Notes under the pieces: model-generated
The model's database searches: none
What the model saw: only the letters and a program-made list of their open reading frames with translations
What the model was told of the DNA's origin: nothing
Shown: in pieces, positions 18,499-27,681 of the stretch
How positions within the stretch are numbered: position 1 is the stretch's first letter
Layout of the letters: every line of letters begins with the position of its first letter
Translations under genes and position numbers: made by a program
Assembly: GCA_004524445.1 (NCBI GenBank)
Contig: SDNP01000001.1
Span: forward strand, 62,001-126,000
DNA length: 64,000 nt
DNA from: Candidatus Thorarchaeota archaeon
GTDB taxonomy: Archaea > Asgardarchaeota > Thorarchaeia > Thorarchaeales > Thorarchaeaceae
Direction of reading: 5' to 3'

Positions 18499-19365
18499 TT
18501 GACTAATAACAATGGCTCTAAGGAGAATATTTACGATACAAACAAGTGTAGGCTACTCAGAAGATATCCCCTGACTGAACAAGAGGATCTGTTCTTATTT
18601 CGCTTTGAAGATTCTGAAGTTGCACAGAACTGGCGCTTTAAGCCCGGTCAATTTGTTCAGGTTTCTCTACTTGGTCTTGGAGAAGTGCCAATATCTATCT
18701 GCTCATCGGCGAGAAGGATGGGCTTCTTTGAATTGTGCATACGAAATGCGGGAAAGGTCACTTCACAAATCCATGAGCTAGAACCAGGCGACCTGGTTGG
18801 TATCAGAGGACCATATGGAAACGGATTTCCTATGGAGCAGTTCCACGGACGAGACCTACTGTGCGTAGCTGCAGGACTTGGAATGGCACCACTACGGTCA
18901 GTATTTCTCTATGCTATTGATAACCGATGGCAATTTGGAAACATCACCATAATCAATACTGCAAAGTATGGCAAGGAATTGCTGTTTGAAAAAGAACTGG
19001 AAGCAATGAAGGATATTGCTACCGCTGAGAATATTGCGATTGTTCAAAGCGTCACGAGAGACCCCGAGTACCCAAGCCTGCATGGAAGAGCGACCGAACA
19101 TATGGACAAGGCCAATGTCGATCCCAATAATTGTGCTGTGGCAATGTGTGGTCCACCTGCAATGTATCGCGGCATGTTTGACCACTTGGTTGAGTCTGGT
19201 TACGATCCACGCTACATATGGGTCACTCTAGAGCGAAAAATGTACTGTGGGACTGGAAAATGTGGACACTGTAACATCGGTACGGCGACCTCATGGAAGT
19301 ATGCCTGTAAGGATGGTCCGGTGTTTGACTACTATGCAATAAATTCGATTCCGGGGTTGATATGA
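18499..19365 (+). CDS. hydG: Group 3b [NiFe] hydrogenase gamma subunit (FAD/NAD(P)-binding)
   Basis: 288 residues of the ferredoxin-NAD(P) reductase fold. The FAD-binding barrel shows PGQFVQVSLLG and EVPISICSS, and GPYGNGFP joins it to the NAD(P)-binding domain with AAGLGMAPLRSV and CGPPAMYRGM. A C-terminal [2Fe-2S] site follows (CGTGKCGHCNIG with a later Cys in YACKDGP). It exchanges hydride with NAD(P)H and passes electrons to beta. The start is TTG 18499 right after the beta stop, preceded by GGAGGCGATC. Length and motifs are complete. Confidence 0.92.
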   Translation: MTNNNGSKENIYDTNKCRLLRRYPLTEQEDLFLFRFEDSEVAQNWRFKPGQFVQVSLLGLGEVPISICSSARRMGFFELCIRNAGKVTSQIHELEPGDLVGIRGPYGNGFPMEQFHGRDLLCVAAGLGMAPLRSVFLYAIDNRWQFGNITIINTAKYGKELLFEKELEAMKDIATAENIAIVQSVTRDPEYPSLHGRATEHMDKANVDPNNCAVAMCGPPAMYRGMFDHLVESGYDPRYIWVTLERKMYCGTGKCGHCNIGTATSWKYACKDGPVFDYYAINSIPGLI

Positions 19366-19366
19366 G

Positions 19367-20185
19367 ATGGCCATAATTGACGAATGCAGAACTGATTGCA
19401 AACCAAGGGTCGGTGTATACGGGCTTACTTCTTGTTATGGTTGTCAGCTGAAGCTAGCTACCGTTCAGAAGATAATGGAGATAGCAGATGCTGTTCAAAT
19501 CGAGAGCTTCTATATGATGTCCAGCAATAGCAAGATTCCCGCAGATGTGGATATCGCTTTTGTTGAGGGGTCCGTTTCGACCGAGAAGGATCTGAACGAA
19601 TTGATAGAAATACGAAAACACTCACGCGTTCTTGTCGCATTGGGCGCTTGTGCGGTCCATGGGGGTGTACAGAGTTGGGCGGAAGGAGAGATGGACATTG
19701 ATAAACTCCACTCAACCGTTTACGGTGATGCTGAAATAAACATGAAGCCGCTTCAAGCAACTCCAATAGAACAACATGTTGAGGTCGACTATTCTCTTCC
19801 CGGTTGCCCGCCCGAGGAAGATGAGTTGATGTATTTCATCTCTGCCTTCTTGTTTGGCACCTATCCGGAGCCAAAGGACTATCCGGTCTGTGCTGAGTGT
19901 CGCCTTGCAGGAAATCCTTGCATCCTTATTGAGCGAGATGCTCCCTGTTTAGGGCCTGTCATCACTGCAGGGTGCAAGGCAAGGTGTCCTTCATTCAATG
20001 TGCCATGTGTAGGTTGTAGAGGTCCAGTACCATATGAAACAGCCTGGTTTGACTCCTTGGCTAAGACATTTCGGATGAAAGGGATGGATGAGGAATTCAT
20101 CCGGGATAGAATGCGTGTATTTGGGGCACATAATCCCAATCTTGAGCCTATGCTCAAAAGAATATTCGGAGAGGAGAAAGAATGA
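19367..20185 (+). CDS. hydD: Group 3b [NiFe] hydrogenase delta (small) subunit
   Basis: 272 residues binding the iron-sulfur chain next to the NiFe site. The proximal cluster ligands are visible (TSCYGCQLKLA, GACAVHGG, PGCPPEEDE), and further Cys pairs lie in the C-terminal part (CAECRLAGNPC, CKARCPSFNVPCVGC). There is no twin-arginine signal, consistent with a cytoplasmic enzyme. It starts one base after gamma and overlaps the alpha subunit by 4 bp. The assignment is firm from motifs plus operon. Confidence 0.92.
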   Translation: MAIIDECRTDCKPRVGVYGLTSCYGCQLKLATVQKIMEIADAVQIESFYMMSSNSKIPADVDIAFVEGSVSTEKDLNELIEIRKHSRVLVALGACAVHGGVQSWAEGEMDIDKLHSTVYGDAEINMKPLQATPIEQHVEVDYSLPGCPPEEDELMYFISAFLFGTYPEPKDYPVCAECRLAGNPCILIERDAPCLGPVITAGCKARCPSFNVPCVGCRGPVPYETAWFDSLAKTFRMKGMDEEFIRDRMRVFGAHNPNLEPMLKRIFGEEKE

Positions 20186-21519
20186 CATCCACTGAAAAGA
20201 AGAAATCAAGTAAGAAATCGAAACTAACTCGTCCAATCAATGTTGATCACATTGCCCGAATTGAGGGAAAGGCTGGCATTGAGGTCATTTATGACGGAAA
20301 GGATGTTGAAGTTGTAAATGTGAATGTCTTCGAGGGACCACGGTACTTCGAGGCCATAACACTGGGCAAGCCTCTCGAAGAAGCTGCAGCTGTCTTTCCC
20401 CGAGTCTGTTCGTTTTGTGCTGCAGCACACAAGATTACTGCAGTTGAAGCAATAGAGGATGCCATCGGCCTAGATTCTACAGAACAGACGAAAAAATTCC
20501 GAGAACTGTTATACATAGGCGACTATCTTGAGAGCCATGCACTCCATCTCTTCCTACTGGTCTTACCAGACTTTCTTGGATACCCTGATGCCTTCACAAT
20601 GGCAAAGGACTATCCTGATACTGTGAAGGCTGGAATGAAAATGAAAGACATCGGCGCAGATATCCAGACCATTATTGGTTCTCGGTATATCCATCAGGAA
20701 AATCTACTCATTGGCGGTTTCGGTTCTCTCCCCACAAAGAGCAAGCTCCTCGCTCTAGCCAGTAGATTGAAATATCTGCGAAATGAATCTGAAGAGGCCC
20801 TGGAACACCTTCTCAGCTATCGTAATTGGCCTGAAGTTAAAGCTTCTCGCAATCATCTTGCTCTGCAACCTCGAGGTAAGCACTATACAATGTTTGGGAA
20901 CGAAATCCACTCAACTGATGGTGGAAAGTTCAAGAATGATGCATATAAGATGAGAATTTCAGAATCTGTGGTTCCACATTCGTTTGCAAAGCATTCTCAC
21001 TATAATAATGCTCCATTCATGACTGGCGCACTATCTCGATATACACTCTTCAATGGCATGCTTGAGGGGCGAGCGAAAGAACTCGCAGGAATGTACGAAA
21101 CTTATCTTGATCCAGATAATCCAATGTCCAACAATTTCGCTCAGGCTATCGAACTCGTCTATTACACTCATAAGGCAGAAGCTATTAGTCGCGATTTAGC
21201 TGATAATTTGAAACGCTATGAGCAGCGGATAAAACCGAGGATTGTACCTGGAACAGGAGTATCTGTAACAGAGGCTCCAAGGGGGCTATTGGCATATACA
21301 ATAGGGGTTGACAAAAACGGGAGAGTCAACAAATGTGATATCATAACGCCCACTGCCATGTTTCTCCCTATAATGGAGGAGGATCTTCAACGGATGTCCC
21401 AAGGGCTGCTGAATAAGGGTCTGAAAGATACCAAAGAGATTGGCGAGAAATTGGAGACTGTTGTCCGCTCTTACGACCCATGTGTATCTTGTAGTGTGCA
21501 TGTGACTGAATTAAAGTGA
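20182..21519 (+). CDS. hydA: Group 3b [NiFe] hydrogenase alpha (large, catalytic) subunit
   Basis: 445 residues carrying the NiFe(CN)2CO site. The L1 motif is RVCSFCAAAHK (Cys76, Cys79, His83) and L2 is DPCVSCSVH at the C-terminus (Cys434, Cys437, His440); the CSFC and SCSVH signatures are typical of group 3b NAD(P)-linked enzymes. Only five residues (VTELK) follow His440, the very short peptide removed by the maturation protease after nickel insertion. The enzyme interconverts H2 and NAD(P)H reversibly and related enzymes also reduce sulfur. Maturation genes are not in the window. An aldehyde oxidoreductase follows after 27 bp and may be cotranscribed. Confidence 0.94.
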   Translation: MTSTEKKKSSKKSKLTRPINVDHIARIEGKAGIEVIYDGKDVEVVNVNVFEGPRYFEAITLGKPLEEAAAVFPRVCSFCAAAHKITAVEAIEDAIGLDSTEQTKKFRELLYIGDYLESHALHLFLLVLPDFLGYPDAFTMAKDYPDTVKAGMKMKDIGADIQTIIGSRYIHQENLLIGGFGSLPTKSKLLALASRLKYLRNESEEALEHLLSYRNWPEVKASRNHLALQPRGKHYTMFGNEIHSTDGGKFKNDAYKMRISESVVPHSFAKHSHYNNAPFMTGALSRYTLFNGMLEGRAKELAGMYETYLDPDNPMSNNFAQAIELVYYTHKAEAISRDLADNLKRYEQRIKPRIVPGTGVSVTEAPRGLLAYTIGVDKNGRVNKCDIITPTAMFLPIMEEDLQRMSQGLLNKGLKDTKEIGEKLETVVRSYDPCVSCSVHVTELK

Positions 21520-21546
21520 TGCAATAGATTGTGAGGTCAGGGACTC

Positions 21547-23331
21547 ATGCATGGTTACATGGGGAAAATACTCACTGTTAACCTCACAAAAGCAGTAGTC
21601 TCGGAGATCCTGATAGAACCCGCAATCGCTTCATCGTTCATAGGGGGAAGTGGCTATGCAGCACGGTTACTCTATGACTACCTTGATTCAAATGTACACC
21701 CCCTGGCCCCTGAAAATCCCCTTCTATTCATGACTGGCCCCCTGACTGGGACCTTGGCTCCCTGTACGGGACGTCATGTAGTTTGCTCACGTTCTCCCCT
21801 GACTGGACAATGGGGTGAGGCAAATGCCGGTGGTCACTTCGGAGCGAAATTGAAGTCATCGGGGTTTGACGGGATTTTAATTGTAGGTCGGGCATCGTCT
21901 CCAAAATATCTACATCTGTCCGAGGGTGCCTGTAGCATTGAGGACGCAACCAACCTGTGGGGAAAGACTACTGATATTGTTCAGCATGAGTTGCGTGATG
22001 CAATATCTAAGGCAGAATTTGCAGTTATTGGTCCTGCTGGAGAGAACTTAGTACGGTTTGCATCTATTGTAAACGATGAGCGAGTTGCTGCAAGATGCGG
22101 CATGGGCACCATCATGGGATCAAAAAATCTGAAGGCTATAGCTGTTGAAGGAATCTTACGTCCATCAATCCATGACGAGGACTCATTCCGGGATCTCGCT
22201 CTTTCAACAGCAAAAGAGTTGCGCAAGAATCAAACAACACTCTCGGAACAAGGGACTGCGATGTATGTCCAAAGAGGGATGATTGCCAATGATATGCCAG
22301 TGAAATACTTCCAAGAAACAGAGTTTGATGTGGATTCCATTGATGGAGATGCTCTGCGTAGACTACTAACACGCAGATATGCCTGTCATTCGTGCCCAAT
22401 AGGCTGTGGTCGTGTAATATCATTGGAAGAAGCAGGGCTAGACGGAATAGCAGGTCCAGAATACCAGACGATTGCAGCTTTTGGCACCAACTTGAAGATG
22501 TCAGATTTGAAAGAAATATCAGTTATGAACCTACTATGCAATTCTCTAGGTATGGACACAATTAGTTGCGGCAGTATGGTTGCCTTTGCAACTCACCTTT
22601 GTGAATTAGGAAGGCTAGATTGGAATCTCGAATGGAATGACCCGGAGCGCACCCGTTCTTTGATTGAAGATATTGCATATCGCAGAGGACCGGGGAATGA
22701 ACTTGCTGAAGGCTCGCTTAGATTTGCCTCAAAATATGGAGTTGAAAATCTAGCTCTTCAGGTCAACGGGCTGGAGATTCCCAATCATGATCCACGAGCA
22801 TTCGTTGGCTTGGGACTGGTCTATGCGGTATCCGCTCGAGGGGCAAGTCATACGGAAGCCGATATGCACACTGTCGACGTAGGTGTTGATGTTCCCCAAC
22901 TGGGCATTCATGCATCCGATAGGCTTGCTAATGCAGGAAAGGGTGTGACAGTAGCTAAGTGTCAAGATTTTCGAGCATTTCATGATTCGCTGATAATGTG
23001 TCATTTTCCTGAGGTTCCCCCGGATGTGCTTGTCAAGCTCCTCAATTACGGCACTGGGTCTGCATTCTGTACCCAGGACATATTGATGGTTGGTTCTAGA
23101 ATAGTGAATACTAAGCGTCTGTTCAATCTTCGGTGTGGTTTGAAAGTAGAGAACGAGAAACTTCCCCCTCCTTTACTAAAACCTCTAGATGGCAGCATTC
23201 CCGGAGGTATTGTACCGGACATGTCGGCTATGATGAATGAATACTATCAATATCGAGAATGGGATGTGAATACAGGAAAACCATCGTCAAACAAACTGAG
23301 AGAACTCGATTTGAAGATGCATGGTGACTGA
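21547..23331 (+). CDS. aor: Tungsten aldehyde:ferredoxin oxidoreductase
   Basis: 594 residues, the normal AOR length. It oxidises aldehydes to carboxylates and reduces ferredoxin using a tungsten bis-pyranopterin and one 4Fe-4S cluster. The N-terminal pterin-binding domain (MHGYMGKILTVNLT, NAGGHFGAKLKSSGFDGI, MGSKNLKAIAVEG) is intact. The cluster ligands are Cys280, Cys283 and Cys287 (CHSCPIGC) with Cys485 (LIMCHF), and the second pterin motif GPGNELAEG is present. The ATG at 21547 lies 27 bp after the hydrogenase alpha stop, so H2/NAD(P)H and ferredoxin pools may be coupled. Substrate is unknown; the AOR subfamily with broad aldehyde range is most likely. Confidence 0.92.
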   Translation: MHGYMGKILTVNLTKAVVSEILIEPAIASSFIGGSGYAARLLYDYLDSNVHPLAPENPLLFMTGPLTGTLAPCTGRHVVCSRSPLTGQWGEANAGGHFGAKLKSSGFDGILIVGRASSPKYLHLSEGACSIEDATNLWGKTTDIVQHELRDAISKAEFAVIGPAGENLVRFASIVNDERVAARCGMGTIMGSKNLKAIAVEGILRPSIHDEDSFRDLALSTAKELRKNQTTLSEQGTAMYVQRGMIANDMPVKYFQETEFDVDSIDGDALRRLLTRRYACHSCPIGCGRVISLEEAGLDGIAGPEYQTIAAFGTNLKMSDLKEISVMNLLCNSLGMDTISCGSMVAFATHLCELGRLDWNLEWNDPERTRSLIEDIAYRRGPGNELAEGSLRFASKYGVENLALQVNGLEIPNHDPRAFVGLGLVYAVSARGASHTEADMHTVDVGVDVPQLGIHASDRLANAGKGVTVAKCQDFRAFHDSLIMCHFPEVPPDVLVKLLNYGTGSAFCTQDILMVGSRIVNTKRLFNLRCGLKVENEKLPPPLLKPLDGSIPGGIVPDMSAMMNEYYQYREWDVNTGKPSSNKLRELDLKMHGD

Positions 23332-23382
23332 TTCTTTGTCCTCATCCGTTAGCTTCATTCGGGGGGGTTGTCAGGGCAGAAA

Positions 23383-24321
23383 ATGGAGTGGCACTTAATG
23401 CAGCAATGGATTGACTTAGCCTGGCGCCTCGCAGTGTTCTATGTCTTCATCGTGCTAGGTATTCTCATATCAAGAAAGTTGCAGGAAAATGATACTGTAG
23501 AGCGATTTGTCACACAACTACTCATCAACGTCATGCTCCCGCTTCTCATGATTGATACTCTTTTGGACACCGCAGGGGAATTGCTATCAGAAGTTGCTAT
23601 AATCGTTCCAATTGCTGTGCTGGCTCACGTTCTTGGACTACTGATATTCTATCCTCGTGTGAGAGGCCTTGATTTAGACAATTCGAAAAAAGGGGCTCTG
23701 CTTCTCTGTGTGACCTTCAATAATGCAGTCTTTCTTCCTGTCCCCTTGGTATTGATGTTTATGGGTGACGTAGGAATACCCGTCATCGCCCTTTATGCAG
23801 TCGTAGAAATGATCTTATTGGCGATAGTTGGCACTGCTTTGGGAGCTGCCTATAATGTTAGCGAGGCAAAGCGGCTCGAGATGATAAAAAAAGCACTCCT
23901 ATTTCCACCTCTACTCGCTGTTTTGCTCGGACTGTTCTTGGCGAGTCTTGGACTTCAAATTCCGTCCATATTTAGTCCAATAACATCCGCAAATAGTACT
24001 GCCATAACATATCTCGCTCTATTGGCAGTGGGACTAAGCCTTGGAAGAAATATTGCATCCTCCGAAATCAGAACTGCACTGGAAGCGGTTGGAGTAAGAC
24101 AGGTTCTTGTGCCCTTGGTGATGTGGGTCATACTTGCTTTTGCGATGGTTTCGGACACTACACGCAGTGTCTTGCTTCTGGAAGCAATGATGCCCCCTGC
24201 GGTCTTCACCGTTATCTATGCCTCCGCACTGAAATTGGACTCGGAAACTGCAGCTAGTGTAGTGACTATTGGAACTCTGTTTTTGCTTCCGGTGGTTCCA
24301 TTTCTTGCATTCATCATCTGA
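23383..24321 (+). CDS. AEC-family (auxin efflux carrier-like) permease
   Basis: About 312 residues with ten predicted membrane helices in two five-helix halves, typical of the AEC/BART permeases (LAVFYVFIVLGILISRK at the start, GALLLCVTFNNAVFLPVPLVL with the crossover Asn-Asn, and a final VTIGTLFLLPVVPFLAFII). These proteins export or import organic anions such as malate or malonate. The start is uncertain: ATG 23383 is chosen, ATG 23398 and TTG 23368 are alternatives, and a run of seven G lies at 23360-23366. It follows the aldehyde oxidoreductase on the same strand, so transport of a carboxylate product is a reasonable guess. Confidence 0.82.
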   Translation: MEWHLMQQWIDLAWRLAVFYVFIVLGILISRKLQENDTVERFVTQLLINVMLPLLMIDTLLDTAGELLSEVAIIVPIAVLAHVLGLLIFYPRVRGLDLDNSKKGALLLCVTFNNAVFLPVPLVLMFMGDVGIPVIALYAVVEMILLAIVGTALGAAYNVSEAKRLEMIKKALLFPPLLAVLLGLFLASLGLQIPSIFSPITSANSTAITYLALLAVGLSLGRNIASSEIRTALEAVGVRQVLVPLVMWVILAFAMVSDTTRSVLLLEAMMPPAVFTVIYASALKLDSETAASVVTIGTLFLLPVVPFLAFII

Positions 24322-24378
24322 GAGTGTATCTTCTTACTATCTCAAATAATATAACAGATAAAGAAAACATGTAGATTC

Positions 24379-24702
24379 GTGTTCAAGTTGCCAGAGAATG
24401 AAAAAGACCCTGAAGCAATTAGAGATTCCCTTGATGATATTGTAGAAAAGCTTGACCAGACAACATCTTCCAGTCAGCAATGGGGAGAAACAATGAGCAC
24501 CAATAGAGAGCGTTGGGAGGAGCTGAAGGCGCAAATTCACAGTAGGCAGAAGCGCTTGAAGGAACTGGTTCTTGAGAAGAAGGCTGGAAATATAGGTAAG
24601 GAAGAGTTTGATGAAAAATACCAGAAGATACAGAAGGAACTAACCGCTTTGGAATTTCAAATATACAATCTTCGACTGGGCACCGAGGTTGAAGTTGAAT
24701 AG
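24379..24702 (+). CDS. Small coiled-coil protein, unknown
   Basis: A 107-residue hydrophilic protein from GTG 24379. Heptad-like stretches run through NRERWEELKAQIHSRQKRLKELV and EEFDEKYQKIQKELTALEFQIY, so a two-helix coiled coil is likely; there is no membrane segment or Cys. The middle KKAGNIGKEEFDEKYQKI recalls the short regulatory helix pair at the end of SHOCT-like domains, which is a weak similarity. An AT-rich element (AAATAATATAAC, about 24344) could be its promoter. It converges with the znuA-like gene. Real coding is likely from composition; function unknown. Confidence 0.55.
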   Translation: MFKLPENEKDPEAIRDSLDDIVEKLDQTTSSSQQWGETMSTNRERWEELKAQIHSRQKRLKELVLEKKAGNIGKEEFDEKYQKIQKELTALEFQIYNLRLGTEVEVE

Positions 24703-24743
24703 TTCTTTTGGGCAATCGTTAATGCAACAACTGAGGTTTGTAA

Positions 24744-25790
24744 TCAATCTATACTTGATTTTCGCAGCAGCAGAACTGCTTCAGCAATTGCAAAAATTGC
24801 AAGAATTGATGCCAAACCAACTAGTGCATAAGTGACTATTGGATTGATTCCTCTTTGCTGCTCACTTTCAAGGGCAGAAGATATTGCTCCAAGATTATAG
24901 GTCATAACAGAGAGATAGTCAGACATTCCGGAGAAGAAAATAACCCGCCACCAAACTACTTGTGTAGACGTATCCTCGCCCAATTGTCTAGCGAATTCTC
25001 CACCTGCTTGAAGCCTTGCAATATCTGATCCTATAATCAAGTCGATGGTACCATTTGCCAATGCCAATTGAACTTGGAGAAGTTCTGCTCCTGAGATGAA
25101 TACATTCTCTCCCTCTTGCAATACACCCACGACCTCTATCCCGAAAGCTTCTGCTACATATGCCTCCGCTGGAAACACTACCACTGCCTTTAACGAGGAA
25201 AAACCTAGTTCATCATCGGTATCGCCAACAAGTTCGAGGAATCGTTCAATTCGTTCTACAAAATCATCGAACATTGACTGCCAGAACCAATCAAGACTAG
25301 GATACAATTCACTCAAGGAACTCCTCGTTGCGTTCGCTATCGCTCTGGCATTCTTAGGAAGGAGCCAATAAGAATGTGGATTGCCGTCCTCATGGTCATG
25401 ACCGTCTTCCTCATGTTCTGCATCTCCTGGAATCGGAGATAGTTCTGCGCCATAGTCCTCGTAGTCTTCCAATGAGATGTAGGGTTTTCCGGTTTGGTTA
25501 ATGAGGTCTTCCTCCCACGGAAAATGCCCTGTGAGGATGAGGAGGTCCGCATTATTTGCTGCCTCAACAGATGATTGTGGTAGTTGAGAAGCATGTGGTT
25601 CAATACCTTCAGGCAGAAGTACAGTGGTTTCAACATATGACCCGCCTATGTCATCAACTATACCTGCTAGCGGGGCAACAGCCACTGCGAGCTGAAGTAC
25701 TGGCCCCTCCTGAGCAATGACCGGGATTGAGAGAGCACTGTATGCGGAAAGTAGGAGAAGAACCAAAATCGCATTTCTTGATAGCTTCAT
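24744..25790 (-). CDS. Zn/Mn ABC transporter substrate-binding protein (ZnuA-like), membrane-anchored
   Basis: About 348 residues from ATG 25790 (MKLSRNAILVLLLLSAY gives a clean signal peptide; a longer start at 25829 would add 13 residues). The body is a cluster A-I metal-binding protein (VAVAPLAGIVDDIGG, LLPEGIEPHASQLPQSS, GNPHSYWL) with an acidic His-rich loop (EEDGHDHEDG) typical of Zn-binding members. A transmembrane helix near the C-terminus (YALVGLASILAIFAIAEAVLLL) tethers it outside the membrane, as is usual in archaea. It is divergent from the ATPase and permease genes, sharing a control region with a dyad. Zn versus Mn cannot be separated by sequence alone. Confidence 0.88.
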   Translation of the reverse strand: MKLSRNAILVLLLLSAYSALSIPVIAQEGPVLQLAVAVAPLAGIVDDIGGSYVETTVLLPEGIEPHASQLPQSSVEAANNADLLILTGHFPWEEDLINQTGKPYISLEDYEDYGAELSPIPGDAEHEEDGHDHEDGNPHSYWLLPKNARAIANATRSSLSELYPSLDWFWQSMFDDFVERIERFLELVGDTDDELGFSSLKAVVVFPAEAYVAEAFGIEVVGVLQEGENVFISGAELLQVQLALANGTIDLIIGSDIARLQAGGEFARQLGEDTSTQVVWWRVIFFSGMSDYLSVMTYNLGAISSALESEQQRGINPIVTYALVGLASILAIFAIAEAVLLLRKSSID

Positions 25791-25803
25791 GAACGGTATC
25801 CTC

Positions 25804-25820
25804 TTGGTTATTAACACCAA
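25804..25820. promoter_or_regulatory. Dyad in the divergent metal-transporter promoter
   Basis: TTGGT-N7-ACCAA inverted repeat centred between the substrate-binding protein (minus) and the ATPase (plus). The spacer is AT-rich, and a TATA-like GTTAATATC / GATATTAAC lies next to it at about 25830-25838 and could serve both directions. A site for a metal repressor is plausible. It does not match the palindrome in front of the DtxR-family gene at 46784. Confidence 0.35.
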
Positions 25821-25861
25821 CCGGTACATGTTAATATCTTTCTACATAGGTGTCAATCGAG

Positions 25862-26662
25862 ATGAAGTCAGCTCCGTTGCTCGAAGCTAACAATGTATCT
25901 GTGAGATATGCTAATGGAGAAGTTGCTCTGCGCAACCTAACCTTCCAAGTCGACCAACCATCTTTTGTGGCGATAGTCGGTCCGAATGGTTCAGGCAAGA
26001 GTACGCTTCTGAAGACCGCTCTTGGCCTCTTAGAACCATATCAAGGTGATATGCGTGTGTTGGGTTTCGACACAATTTCGCAGAGTGCGAGTATCCGGAA
26101 GAGAGTTCGATATGTACCACAGCGTGATCGTATTCAGCTCACCGTGCCGCTAAAAGTCAAAGATATTGCAGTTATGGGCCGTTTGCTTAAGAAATCTCCT
26201 CCAAGGTCAGCCTCCGATGAGGACATAAACCGGACCCATGAGGCTCTAGAGATGGTAAATATGGATGAGCTTTCGGATAGACCCTTCAACGAGTTATCTG
26301 GCGGGCAGAGACAGAGGGTTCTTGTCGCCCGTGCTCTTGCAGGGGAAGGTCCTCTAATGATGCTTGACGAGCCCCTTGCTGGGACAGATGCAGAAAGCCA
26401 GAATCTCATTGTGGATGCGTTGGGAGAATATCACAAAGATACGGGAGTGAACGTAATCATGGTTACGCATGATCTCAACCCCATCCATACTCTTGTCAAA
26501 GATGTGTTGATGATGAAGAACTCGCTTGTTGGCATTGGGACCCCCTGCGATGTGATGGATCCAAAAGTACTCGAAAAAGTCTATGGACCGGGTGCTAGAG
26601 TGTTAGAATATGCAGGACATCGCTACTGTGTAACCCGTGATTCAGGAGTTGATAGACATTGA
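25862..26662 (+). CDS. Zn/Mn ABC transporter ATP-binding protein (ZnuC-like)
   Basis: About 266 residues. Walker A (GPNGSGKST), Q-loop (VPQRDR), signature (LSGGQRQR), Walker B (LMMLDEPLAGTD) and switch His (THDLN) are all present, so it is a full ABC ATPase. The preferred start is ATG 25862: AGGTG at 25848-25852 then acts as ribosome-binding site; GTG 25850 is the alternative. Its stop overlaps the TTG start of the permease, so ATPase and permease are one transcript. It energises the transporter with the divergent binding protein. Confidence 0.9.
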   Translation: MKSAPLLEANNVSVRYANGEVALRNLTFQVDQPSFVAIVGPNGSGKSTLLKTALGLLEPYQGDMRVLGFDTISQSASIRKRVRYVPQRDRIQLTVPLKVKDIAVMGRLLKKSPPRSASDEDINRTHEALEMVNMDELSDRPFNELSGGQRQRVLVARALAGEGPLMMLDEPLAGTDAESQNLIVDALGEYHKDTGVNVIMVTHDLNPIHTLVKDVLMMKNSLVGIGTPCDVMDPKVLEKVYGPGARVLEYAGHRYCVTRDSGVDRH

Positions 26663-27600
26663 TTGATTTGCTGATTCAGCTCCTATCTACCCCCTTCATT
26701 CAGCGTGCCCTAATAGGTGCAATCCTTGTTGCAGTAGTTGCCTCTGCAAGTGGCACATTCTTAGTCTTCAGAGGGCTCTCTTTCATGACGACCGGTGTTG
26801 CGCATGCTGCTCTGGGTGGTGCAGCATTGGGTCTATTTCTGCAGTATACAGGAATAGCTCCTTGGTTCGACCCCCTTCTGGGTGCAATTGTCTTCAGCAT
26901 ATTTGTAGCTATGATAACCGGTTATGCAGGAGAGAAAGGGGTTGCTCAAAAAATGGAGGTTGCGGTCGGAGTTTCCTTCGCTTTATCGATGAGCATTGCT
27001 GTCTTTCTAATGTACTACATCCCTCCAACTCAGGTACCTCAAATATGGGGATATCTCATCGGCGATATTTTGTTACTTGATAATCTGGATATCGTGCTAT
27101 TGGCGGGTACTGCCGTCATACTCGTGATTATCACACTTATTTTCAACAAGGAATTCATCTATGTCAGCGTGGATATGGAAGGCGCAACTGCACATGGACT
27201 GAACAGCCGCGCCTACCACTATCTAATGCTTATTACTTCGGCCTTGGCTATTTCATTTGCGACAAAAGCGGTCGGCGCGATTCTCGTGTATGCAATTATG
27301 GTGGCGCCAGCTGCAGCTTCAAATGAATTAGTCAGTTCTGTTCGGGGAGTATTCATCTCTGTATTTGCCATTGCGTTACTATCTGAGTTTGTTGGAATTG
27401 CTGCATCATTTACCGTTCAAGCCTCACCAAGTGCCATAGCTGGAATAATTGCAGCACTGTCCTATGTAATAGCAATGCAAGTGAAAAAGATGCGTGACCG
27501 AGCTCAAACAATGAAACAGGCGGAAACTGATGCGTCTAAACAACAGGACACAGTCAAGCAGTCTTTACATTCTCATCCAGGGCATGATCCAGCTCATTAG
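26659..27600 (+). CDS. Zn/Mn ABC transporter permease (ZnuB-like)
   Basis: 313 residues with about eight or nine membrane helices of the ABC-3 family (FLVFRGLSFMTTGVAHAALGGAALG, SRAYHYLMLITSALAISFATKAVGAILVYAIMVAPAA). The C-terminal tail after the last helix is polar with His (SHPGHDPAH), which may bind metal. The start TTG 26659 overlaps the ATPase stop (ATTGA). With the ATPase and the divergent binding protein it forms a complete importer for zinc or manganese. Confidence 0.9.
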   Translation: MIDLLIQLLSTPFIQRALIGAILVAVVASASGTFLVFRGLSFMTTGVAHAALGGAALGLFLQYTGIAPWFDPLLGAIVFSIFVAMITGYAGEKGVAQKMEVAVGVSFALSMSIAVFLMYYIPPTQVPQIWGYLIGDILLLDNLDIVLLAGTAVILVIITLIFNKEFIYVSVDMEGATAHGLNSRAYHYLMLITSALAISFATKAVGAILVYAIMVAPAAASNELVSSVRGVFISVFAIALLSEFVGIAASFTVQASPSAIAGIIAALSYVIAMQVKKMRDRAQTMKQAETDASKQQDTVKQSLHSHPGHDPAH

Positions 27601-27681
27601 ACATTACACAAACCTTCTCATGTCGGTATCTTTAAGTGGGGTTGCTAAACTTCGACGAATTCGAGGTCGGTGTGAACGACA

